DNA from: Linnemannia hyalina
Taxonomy: Eukaryota; Mortierellomycota; Mortierellomycetes; Mortierellales; Mortierellaceae
Length of the DNA: 64,000 nt
Reading direction: 5' to 3'
Assembly (NCBI GenBank): GCA_019671135.1
Contig: JAHRHY010000018.1
Coordinates: 992,001 to 1,056,000, forward strand
Position numbers and translations under genes: made by a program
The notes under the pieces: generated by a model
What the model saw: the letters and a program-made list of their open reading frames with translations, nothing else
Told to the model about the DNA's origin: nothing
The model's database searches: none
Shown here: piece after piece, positions 46,101-57,685 of the stretch
Numbering within the stretch: the first letter of the stretch is position 1
How the letters are laid out: each line of letters begins with the position of its first letter

Positions 46101-47332
46101 CATGCTGGAACACTCTTCGAGGTTGGGCGAGAACTTGTCGATGTATTTTGAATCCTGTCCGCAGACAAGCTGTGTGATCTCCTTGTCCGACTGCATGCCC
46201 ATAGCCTTGAGAGCAACAACGATAGGGATATCTTCCGAGATAGAGTTGTGCTTGAGATAAATCTTGCCGTGCTTGGTGCCAACATATGTCTTGGACTTGC
46301 GCTCCATTGTAGAACTATCATCAAGTCACGTACAGTCAAACGAAATTGTTAGAATTGTTGCGTCCATGTCACTTTTCACACTGATATCAAGAGATTGCGC
46401 CTGTAAAGGTACCTGGTAACTCCGGCCTGGACGAATCCCTTGCGATCGACATCAACAATGATACGATTCTTTGACATCTGCTCCTGAACTAAAATGACCT
46501 TCTCAACACCCTTGACAACAAAGTATCCACCTGGGTCCAATGGGCACTCGTTCATCTTTGCCAACTCCAACTCATTCCTGCCAGTAAGAACGCAGTGTGA
46601 ACTCCTGAGCATGATGGGCATTCTTCCGATGGGAACTCCCTTGCGCCTCACAATCTGGCGACCACGGACGTATTCAATGTCGACATAGATGTTAGCAGAA
46701 TAGGTGAGATCGCGAAGACGACATTCGTGTGGTGTGTATGATCGGTTCATGGCCTCCTGGTCAGGTCTCTCGGGTGCGCCCACTCTGATTCCGGTATATC
46801 TATTGCGATTGAAGGAACGCGCTATGGTTAATTACAATTTGGTTATACACCCTCCGCAGCGACAAGAGCTATCATCATGAATGCTCTCCATGGAAGCTTT
46901 ACAGCGAGCCACGACGATGCTTACTTGAGGTAAAAGTGAGGATCGACATCAGATTTGACACGCTCGTTAGCCTTGATGATGTTTTCCAAGTCGACGTTAA
47001 TAAAGTAGTTGAACGAATCGATATGCTGCTTGACCAGACCCTTGACCTTCAAGAACGCTGGCAACAACTTCCACTTGTCCTAATATTCCCCATTTCAATG
47101 GCAAGAAAACACATGAAAAGATGGTTTAGTCTCACTCTCACTGTTTAGAACAAAGAAGCTACCGCAGTTGGTGGCACGAAATTTTCGAGGATGGCACAGG
47201 GTGACTCACCTCGACGGTGGGGATGGGGTCTGTGAGTCCCTTGCCACCAAAGAAGGCCTCAGCTTGGTCCTGAGCCTCCTTGATACTCCTCTTGACGTCA
47301 GCCTGTGCGTCTTCCATGTTCTTTGAGATCAT
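43133..47332 (-). CDS. RET1: RNA polymerase III second-largest subunit
   Basis: Catalytic beta-like subunit of RNA polymerase III, which makes tRNA and 5S rRNA. Eight exons on the minus strand: 47332-47210, 47079-46925, 46799-46413, 46314-46008, 45912-45734, 45638-45157, 45066-43468, 43374-43133. All junctions are GT-AG with matching phases, giving 1,116 residues. Pol III-specific stretches separate it from RPB2 and RPA2: [56 protein letters not shown] and LEIEPFT-like [19 protein letters not shown]. Core catalytic segments include [18 protein letters not shown] and [22 protein letters not shown]-terminal zinc site C-x2-C-x8-C-x2-C sits at about 1064-1079, and the end reads [14 protein letters not shown] second ATG five codons in is an alternative start. 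Confidence 0.97.
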
Positions 47333-48543
47333 GCCAGACTCTGGTACGGTATTGTGGTGGTGTGAAGTGAGTCGAGAGAGTCGAGTGAGTCGAGGAGAGT
47401 AAGAGGAAAGAGGGGTGGTGAGAGAGAGTGAAAGTGAATGCGTGCGAGTCCTTGTTCAAGTGTCCTATTGAGTGTCGGTGAAAGGGAGTCGAGGTAGTGT
47501 TTATCCTTGAGTGAGAAAAGGCAGGATGTCGGCACGAGTGAACAGAAACGAACAATGAAGAAAGACGAGAAGAAGCACAAGAACAAAAGGCGCGCAAGAG
47601 GCTCAATAAGAAGGGTTCAAGCTGTGATTTTTTTATTTTGTTTTGTTTGTCACTCCCGTGACCGCCTTTTTCTTGTGTTTGTCAGCGTGCCTTTGGAAAG
47701 GAAGCGCTGGACGGACATGTTCAAGGGGAACCAGGAAGGTACCTTATTCACTGTCAAGTGGTCACTCAGGGCCAGCTTAACATAGGCCCTGCATAGCCAC
47801 CTTCACACACCACACTACACTGCTACCCATGATACCTCATTGTTATCACATTTGTTGTGCTTGTTTGAAAGAAGTAACTGCCATCCACTCAAAAAAGTGG
47901 ATGCCAAAGAAAGGAATAGAGGTTCCAAAAATTAGCACAATCCTCAATAAAGAGGAAAGAGCTACAGTGTTTATCTGATGGTGTCAGCAGTATGCTTCGT
48001 CAGTGCAACCCTCATTAAAGCATACGTGATCCCAACCGGATAGGAATGGTGAAGAAGAAACTGATGGATGGGACGACCTCTTGCTTTTGTATCTTTCGAA
48101 CAAGGGACATGTCACATGATCAGGGCTGTATGTCGAGGCTTCTTCACGAAGAAAGCAAGCGTGATATGAGCACTTGTCAACGGCAACGTTCAACTGCCTA
48201 GGAGCTACTACCACTAGGTCCCTACATGTCCGAGAACATGGCGAAGATATTCGCGTTTATAGGCTCAAAGAATAAGGGTAGCTACTTCAAAGACGCGCAC
48301 CTAGAGTCGCCGCCGAATACCGTAGAACGGCATAGAAGTAACAGTTGTCTTTTTTATTCGAAATTATCTCGCCTTGATGGTGGTCTTGATCAGCTCTTTT
48401 TTTTTTTTTTTGTCTTACCTCCTCTCTTTCACCACATGCTTCCACACATTCGCATCCTCGGCACCCTCGCACCACGACACATCACATCCTCTTACCTTAT
48501 CCTTCAAAGACCTCTCTCCTTGCATTCAACCTTCTTCCACAGA
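47333..48543. other. Divergent intergenic region
   Basis: 1.2 kb between the Pol III subunit and the small protein gene. Purine-rich leader-like sequence next to the Pol III gene, mixed sequence in the middle, then a T-run and CT-rich leader just before 48544. No gene seen. Confidence 0.55.
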
Positions 48544-49064
48544 ATGTCGTCTTCTTCATCACAACAACCACCAGCAGAACCAACCGCCACCAACAACAGC
48601 AATGACCAGACCGAAGAACAAAATGAAGACTCCTCCTCAAAACCCGTCTTGGCCCTCCCTGCACCCGGCGACTTCTCTTCCATGACCAGCGGTGCTCCCT
48701 CACTCGAAGTCAATGGCCAAGATATCAAACTCGACCTCATTGGACCCGTTGGTAATTCTCGCCCTCCCTTCCCCTCCTGCCACGTTTCTTAAATCACATG
48801 TGTACATGTTCACCGTAAACCGATCCTTCATATCATCTCACCATGGAAACTTCTTTCTTTTCAATTGAACAATTCTTAGTCGTGAACGAGGACGGAACGA
48901 TGTCGAGGATCGACAACTGGCACGAAATGACAGATATCGAAAAGGCAAATGTCCGGAGGATTCTCTTGAAGAGGAACAACACCCGTCTTACACGTCTTCG
49001 TGCGGAACGCGATCAAGCCAATGCTGACGAAGAGGCCGCCGCCGCATCTTCTAAGGACAAGTAG
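48544..49064 (+). CDS. Small conserved-looking protein of unknown function
   Basis: Two exons, 48544-48751 and 48880-49064, encode 130 residues; donor GTAATT, acceptor TCTTAG, phase 1. The N-terminal 65 residues are Ser/Gln/Asn/Pro-rich and likely disordered. The second half is ordered: LDLIGPVVVNEDGTMSRID, then NWHEMTDIEKANVRRILLKRN and a helical basic-acidic end. The block of GPV-NEDGT-RI-NW-EMT-E-R-LKRN recurs, as I recall, in uncharacterised small proteins of fungi and other eukaryotes; no role is known to me. The frame is open far upstream (to 48226), but the ATG at 48544 was preferred because upstream sequence is a T-run and CT-rich leader. Confidence 0.75.
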
Positions 49065-49406
49065 CTTTTGCATTTGTGGGAATATGCAAAAAAATAAATA
49101 GACGAACAATAGATGCCTTTATTCCAACACATTGTATCTCGGGTAATGATGGTTGCACATGTGCACACACTCGCTCCTAATTGCCCCTTTCATATGCGTT
49201 GTTACCGATTGTTCAATGTACGATGGAATGTAGTGTACTATTGTCTGCAAGAACTGCGTGTATGTATGTATGTATGTACAAATATGGTGTTGAGCTATGA
49301 ACTGCTTCTCAATCCATTCGAAAAAGAAACCGCAGCGAAGAAGAGAATCAGCCGCCGCCATTATTTTTTCTCTCTCGCCTTTGTATCCTTCTCCTGACGA
49401 CCATTT
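49065..49406. other. Convergent 3' intergenic region
   Basis: 342 bases between two convergent genes. Contains a short GTAT tetranucleotide run near 49258; no gene seen. Confidence 0.55.
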
Positions 49407-50483
49407 CTAGGAGCGAGGGGGCAAGATTTGATCCGTCTCCTCCTGGTCAAGGAGAATCTCATGCACCCGAATGCCACCTCCGGTATTGCTGGTACTCGTG
49501 CTACTGCTAGAGCTGTTGCTGGAGGCTGTTGAATTGCTGCTTCTCGACCGGACGATACCTCCGATGCTGGCATTGAACGCACTGTGGAGCTCGTCCACCC
49601 CCAGATTCCGGCGCTGGTGGGGCTTCAGGAAGTGGTCCTGGTTCCAGTTGAATCCTTTGCTGGAGTGTGGGAAGATGTGCAGCTCTGATGAGATTGGTAC
49701 TGCAGAGTAGACTGCGTCCGTTGTCACGATCATCGAGGGGTCTATTACGTAGGATGGTTCTTCGTGAGATGCATGTACAGGATAGCAATGGTCAACTACT
49801 TTGATAAGAGAATGGTCCATTGTGTATGTACCTTCGTCCAATCCATGTGAATCGTCGTTATCATCATCACTATCGTCATCCTCATCGTCATCTTGCTCTT
49901 CCACCTCAAGGTTGGTTTGATCAGTGTCCACATTCTGACTGAGTGGTGGTGTGATAGCCTCGGTGTTTCCATCAGTGTCCTTCATCAATTCACTCTGCTC
50001 TGTCTGCACTGTGGTTGTTGTCGTTGCTGTTGCTGATGTCGATGTGGGTGTTGTTACCGTCACACCCACAGGTGGCAATGCTTGTTCCCCCAGCAATTCT
50101 GTCTCCACACCCCTACCAGCAGCACCAGCAGCAACAAGCGATGACTCAGACGGGAAGAAAGTCGAGGTTGATGCCACCGCCAGGACATCATTTGTCGTCG
50201 TCTGTTCTACCAGTTGTGGAACCATACCAGTCGCCGTTGTGCTCTGGACAGCCAGCGAGGCAACCTCCAGTTCCACACCCTCCATAGCCATATCCACATC
50301 ACAGTCCTCTGTGCTATTGCTGTTGTTGCTGCTGTCAGATATCATGACTTTGGCCTTGAAGGACGGTGAGAGTGAGCCCCCGATATAGGAGGTCAGGTCA
50401 TCATCGCCAGTGTCCTTGCCAAGACTGACTACCGCGGGCGATGAAGCGGCGTCGTTGGTTGTGTCCTTGTGGTGTTCACCCAT
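49407..50483 (-). CDS. Acidic Ser/Thr-rich protein of unknown function
   Basis: Single exon, 358 residues from the ATG reading MGEHHKDTTND; the open frame extends upstream but that part is leader-like. Composition is Ser/Thr/Val/Asp with an acidic run EEQDDDEDDDSDDDNDDS near residues 205-222. Ordered-looking islands are DLTSYIGGSLSPSFKAKVMI near 30-50, the segment SELHIFPHSSKGFNWNQDHF followed by KPHQRRNLGVDELHSAFNAS near 265-310, and the C-terminus IRVHEILLDQEETDQILPPR. No transmembrane segment, signal peptide or known domain was seen. The conserved-looking C-terminal third suggests a real protein, perhaps nuclear. Confidence 0.65.
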   Translation of the reverse strand: MGEHHKDTTNDAASSPAVVSLGKDTGDDDLTSYIGGSLSPSFKAKVMISDSSNNSNSTEDCDVDMAMEGVELEVASLAVQSTTATGMVPQLVEQTTTNDVLAVASTSTFFPSESSLVAAGAAGRGVETELLGEQALPPVGVTVTTPTSTSATATTTTTVQTEQSELMKDTDGNTEAITPPLSQNVDTDQTNLEVEEQDDDEDDDSDDDNDDSHGLDEGTYTMDHSLIKVVDHCYPVHASHEEPSYVIDPSMIVTTDAVYSAVPISSELHIFPHSSKGFNWNQDHFLKPHQRRNLGVDELHSAFNASIGGIVRSRSSNSTASSNSSSSSTSTSNTGGGIRVHEILLDQEETDQILPPRS

Positions 50484-52922
50484 GGTTGTTGGTCGTGAGG
50501 GGCTGTGAAAGTGAAGCAGATGTTGATATGTTGTGCGATGGTGTAGTGTGTGACAAAAAAGAACGGAAAAGTATGTCTGCCAAATAAAGATAAGGTACAA
50601 AGGCGTGTTGGAGAGGAAGAAGGGGGGTGTTTTGAGTTGACGCTGCGGTTGGCTGAGTTTAGACTGGAGTGAATGGCGGTGGCGAGGTTAAGTGAGTAAG
50701 GTTCTGTAAATGTAGCGTTGGGATGAGTGTTTGGTTTCGAATGATTTGAGCAATGGGCACAGCGGTGAGAGGTGAGAGGTGAATGCAGTAGATGGTGGGT
50801 TAGAGTGAATGTGAACGGGAATGGATAGGTGCAGGGGTGAGTGGCAATAGGGAGGACAAGGAGAAGAAGAAGAAAGAGAATAAAGAAGAGAAGCAAAAAG
50901 AAAGAGGGGAAAGGACCCTTTTTATCTCGCTTTGGGTTTGTGAATCAATGGTCTGTGACAGCGAGAGCATGACCGCAGCTATCACCTATGACCAGCGGGA
51001 AGGGGCGAAGGAGCACGACACTCGGGAGACACACCAGTTGATAACAGAGTGCTTCGCCAAGTAGACAACCTTGTCCTTTGCCACTCTCTGTCGACACCCA
51101 CTCAGAAACAGGGCATTGTAACAGAACTACCAGTGACAGTCTTTTTTTTTTACTATCAAGTCCGCAGGGGTTACAAGGGAAGGCGCAGTGGGAAAACGGA
51201 CACTTCCTCTGTCGACTACGAATTATTTCCTCTTCCACCTTCCTTCGATCGTGTTCTGTATCCGACAGGGTCACCCTCCTTTTCATATTCAACAGTCGAA
51301 AATACCGACAAGAAATGGTCAACCTGACTCCCACTCCTTCCCTATCTTCGTTTGCTTCCGATATACCCTCTGCAAATAGACATCCTTTCTGACGTGTCGT
51401 TTCCACTCCGTGTCGACTCCTCCAAACGACACAGTATCAACCTATGCCAATGCTGCGCCATCATCTAGGTAATGAAGTAGCTGTCCTATCCTATAGAGGA
51501 GACACAGTCTTGTAAGAGGAAGAGTGGGAGGCCAGGGGGTAATACAGGGATTATATCTGTTCCAATGGACCAACTGTCACGTCGCCTTTCCTACTTACCA
51601 ACTATTTAGTTCATAGTACAGACAGCTAAATCCGGATTAGAGATACGAACACGCCTTGCAATGAATTCCCGACAAAAGCCTGACCTTTTTTCCTAGGAAA
51701 AGTATCCCTAACAAACGTGTTTTGTATTCCTGCTCGTAAACCCGACACACTGTCCTACGGCCGAATTTCAGGGACAGACAACTTTCGAAGCTGACACTCA
51801 ATTAGACAGCGACAAGGACGCACCAGGTCTCACCACAAAGACTCTAGGACTCTTTTTTTTTATTGTCCAAGGGCTACTTAGCGCTCTGTACCGAGGAAAC
51901 GACCAATTGACAATGAATGGGGCAAAGATACCCTGGGTTGGTCTTGGATGCAAAAGTCCTGCCAAGGCAAGAAAGGGCTCATTTTGATTAATACCACCCA
52001 GTAGTCGTGGCTATTTTGAGAGTGAAATGCAGGTGGACAGCCAAGATTGGCAAGAAAGGGCACACACACACTTGGACAAGGCACACACTTAGCCAGGGCA
52101 CACCCTTAGACACAAGTAACATACATTTCGAAACTCATTCGTTTGGACGTCTCGTTGATTTCGACTGGATGCCTCTTTGTTGACAGCCCCTGATTCATCT
52201 TGACGTCAACAGAAGAGAAAAAGGGCTTTCTTGTTTCTTGGCGTACATCCCATGGCTGACCTTGTCTCCTTTCCGTGTACCTCTAGCCATCGTCATTGCA
52301 ACTGCGCTGAGTATCATTGGGCTTTAGAACAAGACGAGCCGTTTATCTTTTTGTGAATAAATACATACCTCTTTCTTCTTCACAACCCGTTTCGTTTCAC
52401 CTCAGACACACACACACACACCCTTTCTCCGTCCACGTTTTATCGCTCATACATTGTTCTCAGGCACCGATTGCTGATTATTCATTCATCAAGGCACCAT
52501 CAGTGGCAAATCGCTCTTTGAACCTTACTTTCTCTCAACAGGGCAACTAATCGCCATTTTCTTTTGGCCCTGAACAGAACAGCCTGCGGTTGCTCACTGG
52601 TTCCCTTTCTCTTCTCGTTGTTGTTGTTATTGTTGTTGTTCATTCCACTTGCTCATCTCTCATTCCTTTCTTTTCCATAAAACCCCCCTGTTCCTCTCTT
52701 TCTTCTCCTCTTCTCCTCTCCTTCCCTTCTTCGTCTCTTCTCTATTTTGTTTGTTACCTCACATTCCTGTCTTGCATCCCCTTGTCTTCCAAATACCCCG
52801 AGAACCAGACAGACCGTTCAGACCCCTTCCCTTCCTCCCTTCTGCATTAGCATAGATTATCCGACCCCACCCTAATTAATTGCACTTTCCCCTCACCTTC
52901 TCCTCTCATATTCATCACACAC
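50484..52922. other. 2.4-kb divergent intergenic region
   Basis: Lies between two divergent genes. Next to 50484 is purine-rich leader-like sequence. From about 50940 to 51850 the words GACA and TGTC recur often. Near 52050-52110 GGCACAC-type units are repeated, and GGCAAGAAAGGGC occurs at about 51965 and 52048. From 52590 to 52920 the sequence is CT-rich promoter. No gene supported. Confidence 0.5.
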
Positions 52923-54463
52923 ATGGTTACTCTTCTCTCAAGGAAGAACCACCTCTCTTCCTCACCTTTATCTTCCTTCACACTCGTCCTCTTCCTCACA
53001 TCATGTCTACTCGGCACCTCCTACACCTCCCATAACAACAACCGCAACCTCGTCGCAGCAGAGACACCCCTATCCCACGACCAACTCTACTCTCAATACG
53101 GTTTTGTCAAGAACTGGGCCGCCCCCATGCCCGGCACCCCCATCGCCGCTTCGGGTGTCAACACCACCCAACCAGGAGTCGACACCGGTGCCGGGTACAT
53201 CCTTCATAACTGGTCGACCAACTATAAGACCATCACTGTTGGCGCCAACGATATCTCCTTTGTCGCCGACCCCTACCCCTCTACTTCTCCCTCCCCAGCA
53301 CCAGCAAGTAGCAGCAACTCGACAGTGAATGCGGTCAGCCAGGTGATGCAGATAAACTATCCAAAGGGATCTTATGCACCCAAGGCCGGACCCGTTACGG
53401 GCGGAACGTCCTTCTATGCCATACCCTTTGGCGATGACACGCCCTTTGAGAAAATGATGATCAGCTACGACGTTGCATTCCCTACTGGATTCGACTGGGT
53501 CCTGGGTGAGTAAATTCATGCTTCTCTTTGCTCATGCACAATTCGAAAACAGAAAAAAAGAACACAACGTGATGTCAGCTCCTATTTTTTGCCACTCGTG
53601 CCCGCTAAAATTTCGCTCGCGCCTCTAACACCCTCTACGTTTTTTTTTTTTTTTTGGTGAAACAGGAGGCAAGCTGCCAGGGATCTATGGAGGACACCCC
53701 CACGAATGTTCGGGAGGTAACCAGTCGGTAGGGAATAACTGCCTGACCATGCGGTTGATGTGGCGCCAGGACGGAGGCGGAGAAGGTATTTTTTTTATTC
53801 TTGAACCGACTCTGTTGATTGACCTGAAGCGGGGCATACAATGAACAAACAAGATGGATGTCTGCTTTGACACCAACAGTTTACATTCTCTTAATGAACG
53901 ATTTTCTAACGTCGCTTCTTTTCGTTGTCTCTTTCTTCGTCATTCTTCTCTCCTGCTCCTTGTGGAAAACAGTATACGCATATATCCCAGTGGCGGACAA
54001 CTCGAACTTTTGCAAGAACCCAAATGTCCAATGCAACGACCAATACGGGAAATCCATCGGCCGGGGACTCCTCTACTTCCCTCCAGGGACCTGGACTCGC
54101 ATCGACATGGTCATGCAACTCAACGAACCCGCAGGTTACAACAATGGAATCCTCGACGTCTACATCAATGGCCTCAAATTCACCTCCATGAACACAATCC
54201 CTTACAGGACAACGGGGATGGTGGGTTTCCAGGGACTGATGTTCTCGACATTCTTTGGTGGCAGCACGCCTAGTTATGGGACTCCCGTCGATACGAGTGT
54301 TTTCTTTCGGAATGTGCAGTTGAGTGTTGGGGAGCCCGCGACGTTGTATGAGGGCAATGGCGGGACTCCAGCTGCTGGTGGCAAAATTGTTGGATCGAGA
54401 GCCACTCTTGAGAGTTTGGTGTTTTCTGTCTTTGCTATCCTTCTCGGCGTCTTCTTTGCGTAA
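52923..54463 (+). CDS. Secreted PL14-like polysaccharide lyase, GPI-anchored
   Basis: Predicted extracellular lyase acting on uronate-containing polysaccharide. Exons 52923-53505, 53666-53785, 53973-54463; 397 residues, phase 1 junctions. An N-terminal signal-anchor-like hydrophobic segment (FTLVLFLTSCLLGTSY) is followed by the lyase domain. Family-like segments are MISYDVAFPTGFDWVLGGKL, PGIYGG with Cys residues, LTMRLMWRQDGGGEVYAYIP, GRGLLYFPPGTWTRIDMVMQ and GILDVYINGLKF, matching the beta-jelly-roll of family PL14 (alginate and glucuronan-type lyases). The end, a Gly/Ala stretch, SRATLESLV and a hydrophobic tail LLGVFFA, is a typical GPI-attachment signal, placing the enzyme at the membrane or wall. 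Exact substrate is not readable; PL20 glucuronan lyase is a related alternative. Confidence 0.82.
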
Positions 54464-54984
54464 GCAAAACAACTTTCAAACCTTGCGAAGTATCTAGACA
54501 CTTTGCACCATCATTTATTCCTTTTTCCATTTACTCTTCTCTTCTGTCCCTCTTGCTTCACACCTCATCCTCATCGTCATTGGCATTTGACCTTGTAAAA
54601 TAAAATAGAACATTGTGCCTCTCTTTCAATTGAATATGATAGTAGCGAGTTTGCTTCTACGCGTGCTTTCAGGTGACTAGCGCTGTTATGCGCCTTTTGT
54701 TGGTTTCTCAGGCACAAAAAGGGACTTTTGTCACTCGGGCTGAGCGAGTCGATTGATTTTTTTTTCTAGCGCCTCACAAAGCCACTCACTCCTCTCCCTC
54801 TCAGTTTGCCACGACCCACTCTTTCTCCCTCTCTTCACACTTCACCACCATCAACCATCAACTACACACTCCAACTGTACAGGAACACCATCGACCACAA
54901 CCACCATTCATTCAACGGAAAGCTTCAACCAAGGAAACCACACATTCAATAACTTCACATAGTACAGAGCAAAAAAAAAAGAAC
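54464..54984. other. Intergenic region upstream of AP-3 sigma
   Basis: 521 bases. T-rich 3' flank of the lyase gene, then a CT/CA-rich leader from about 54780. No gene seen. Confidence 0.55.
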
Positions 54985-56091
54985 ATGATCAAGTCCGTCC
55001 TCATCTTCAATAACCATGGCAACCCACGCCTGACAAAATTCTACCAACCTATCGTAAGAGTTTGGCGCTTCTAGTTTCGATGCAAATGCGACTAAACCAG
55101 CAACAACACCCACCCACCCCCCTCCCCACCGCTCTCCTTACTCACTCTTCTTCCTCCCCCTCCCTTGTGCAATGTAGGACATTGCAACACAACAAGCGCT
55201 CATCAAAGAGATCTTCCAGCTCATCTCAAAACGACCCGACACCGTCTGTAATTTCCTCGAGGGCTCGCAGATGTTGGGTGGCCGGGATACCCGTGTCATC
55301 TACCGCCACTATGCGACTTTGTACTTCGTCTTTGTTGTGGATGAATCTGAGAGTGAACTCGGGATCCTGGACCTTATCCAAGTAAACGGTTTTGGGCAGC
55401 TTTGGAGGAGGGGGGGGGATCGTTCGCGTTTTGAAAAAACCCAGCCCTGGCGATGATAAGGAGTGGGGATCTTCCATGCTCCCACTGACACCTTTTTTTC
55501 ATTTTTATTTTTTGACGTGAATACTTTTATAGGTCTTTGTGGAGAGTTTGGATAGGTGCTTTGAGAACGTCTGCGAATTGGACTTGGTAACGTTGAGAAT
55601 CCCATTATGGACATACGTTCAGCACGCCCGTTTTTACTTGACATCAGCTTATTCGAACCAGGACACGAGCAAGGATACACAGGAGGACAGGGCGACCATC
55701 GAAGGACCATTTGACTACCAGATTCAGATCGAGGACATTCAGGAGCAAACCCCACTTGCAGCTTTGAAAATAACAGCCTAGAGAAACAAAATGGAAGAAC
55801 TAACCCCATATCTACGCGTTTTTCGTCGTTATAGATCTTCCACTTCAAAGAGGTACACGATATCTTGGCCGAGGTCATCACAGGCGGCATGGTAAGTGAC
55901 TGACAATAATTACTCTAGAATTTCCGTCAATGAACCTGAAACACGTTCTCATACCCTGTCCTTTTTCTCTTACGTCCCACATTTCTTAGGTGCTGGAGAC
56001 GGATATTGGCGATATTGTGGCGGCAGTACAGGAGGCAGGGAGACTTGCCAAAAAGCCTACAGGACTCTTGGCCCAAAAGTCGCCCTTCTAG
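54985..56091 (+). CDS. APS3: AP-3 adaptor complex sigma subunit
   Basis: Small subunit of the AP-3 adaptor that sorts cargo from Golgi or endosomes to the vacuole. Five exons: 54985-55053, 55178-55381, 55533-55586, 55835-55891, 55990-56091, giving 161 residues, the usual size for sigma chains. All introns are phase 0, two of them flanking very short exons (54 and 57 bases). Clear family signatures are MIKSVLIFNNHGNPRLTKFY, VCNFLEG, YRHYATLYFVFVVDESESEL, GILDLIQVFVESLDRCFENV, and CELDLIFHFKEVHDILAE joined across the fourth junction, then GGMVLETDIGDIV. AP-3 rather than AP-1/AP-2 is indicated by NNHGNPRLTKFYQ and by the GGMVLET end. Confidence 0.96.
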
Positions 56092-56315
56092 ACAGTTCCC
56101 CCTTCCGTCACACCCTGTAGATCAACATTAAACGACCCACCATTACCATCGACAAAACCATTTTCCTTGTGCGATCGGAAAAAGAATGACACATTGGATG
56201 TTGGAGAGAGGAGGATTTTACAAAATAACAAAAAATGAGAGGGCTAATGGATAGGATATGTGAAGGCTCTGGGGGAAGAGAGATGTAAAGAGGACGAGAG
56301 CGTGATCAACTGTTT

Positions 56316-57685
56316 CTAAGGGTTGCTGATCAATGGGATGCCGGGTCCTTGTGTCGATGAAATGTAAACGTTCTTGACCCAGTCTATTATACAAACACGG
56401 AATGGGGAAAAGCGGATGTTAGTTCACGCACAAGTACCAAGTTGAAGATAGAAATGATCCAGCGAAAAGGTAGGAAGCGAAAACATACCCTTCTTGACGA
56501 AGCGCTCTGCGGCGAGGACCTTCATCTGGTCCAAAATGATCTGGTAGTTTCCTTCGATATCCTTCTGATCCCAGTCGACCTTTCCAATGACTAGTTGAAA
56601 GGAAAAGCAACAAAAAAAAAAGCCGAGGTCAGCGAATGTCAAATACAAACGAAGACGCCACCAAAAAAAATTCCACAAGCATCAAAAAAAGAATACGTAC
56701 TGGTGTGCACAACGCCATTCTTGTCGCCACGGATATCGAAAGCTGCCGTCTGGGCCTTAATCACTCCGGCAATATCCTCTGTAACCGTGCCCTTCTTGGT
56801 CGTGGGCATCAGACCCTTAGGTCCCAAGATACGTGCCAACCTCGTAACACCAGGGTACATGCCCGGTGTCGAAATACACTTGTCAAACTTATGCTTGCCC
56901 TCCTCAACCTCCTTGACCAATTCGGGGCCTCCAACAATTTGAGCACCAGAGGCGCGCGCTTCCTCGGCGAGTTTGCCCTCGGCAAAGACAAGGATGATGG
57001 AGTCCTGTTTGATAGCCTTCTGGAGGAGGACGGAGGTGCGGATCGGTTGGGAATGCTTCTCGGCTTTGGTGTTTGTCTGAATGTGGACTTCAACCAGGTG
57101 GTTGGGTTTGCTGACCTCCTTTGCCTATTTGGTGTTGTGAGGAGCAGTTTAGTCGCAAAAAACTTCTGTTGAGTGAACTGCGACAAACGGCACTTTTGCT
57201 TCCTTGTTCCTGAGATCATATTTCTCATGCCCTTGATCCGTGTAGCTCCTCTACATGCTTCCTGTTTTCCCGTAAACCACCACAATTGACTCGATCCACA
57301 TTAGTGATTAATACCACGCCGTGCTCTACTGTTCCATTCTCCCAAAGCAAAAGAAAATGTCTTTGTAGCTGATAGAAAGCTTGTTCCTGGATCTGTCCAT
57401 AGGCGCGACATCTCGGATATCCCTTGTCTTTCCTTCCTTTTCCATGACCCTCAACTCCATTCCTCCCCTTGCTTGCTTGGCAATCCTTGCCAAGTTTGTT
57501 ACCTTAAGGACGGCAAGAGCGTCAGTAAAGGTCATGGCGCCAGGGAGAGAGTTGGGCGCCTTCTTTGCCGAAGCATATCCTCTCTGTCCTCCTGTGAGAA
57601 TGTGAGTCGTTCCAATGATGCCGACGGCAATTGTCCTTGATGGAGCAGCAAGAGCTGCTGCCCGTGTGATGAGAGTGCTGGACAT
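56316..57685 (-). CDS. MRPL1: Mitochondrial large-subunit ribosomal protein uL1m
   Basis: Builds the L1 stalk of the mitochondrial ribosome. Exons on the minus strand: 57685-57503, 57124-56701, 56590-56489, 56383-56316; 258 residues. The first 40 residues are Ala/Ser/Thr/Arg-rich (MSSTLITRAAALAAPSRT), fitting a mitochondrial presequence. Then come MTFTDALAVLK and, after a 378-base intron, HLVEVHIQTN, ARILGPKGLMPTTKKGTV, IIGKVDWDQKDIEGNY and the terminal KNVYISSTQGPGIPLI, all L1 family hallmarks. The first exon looks longer in a plain translation because the frame stays open into the intron; the donor GTAACA after LAVLK restores the family sequence. The last exon is only 68 bases. Convergent with AP-3 sigma, 224 bases apart. 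Confidence 0.94.

Noticed and set aside
47298..47606. Minus-strand frame before the Pol III gene
   Set aside because: Ser/His/Leu-rich translation of a CT-rich leader in a different frame from the true first exon.
57326..57502. Continuation of the uL1m first exon
   Set aside because: The frame stays open into the intron, but only the donor after LAVLK joins to KEVSKPNHLVEVHIQ in phase and restores the L1 family sequence.
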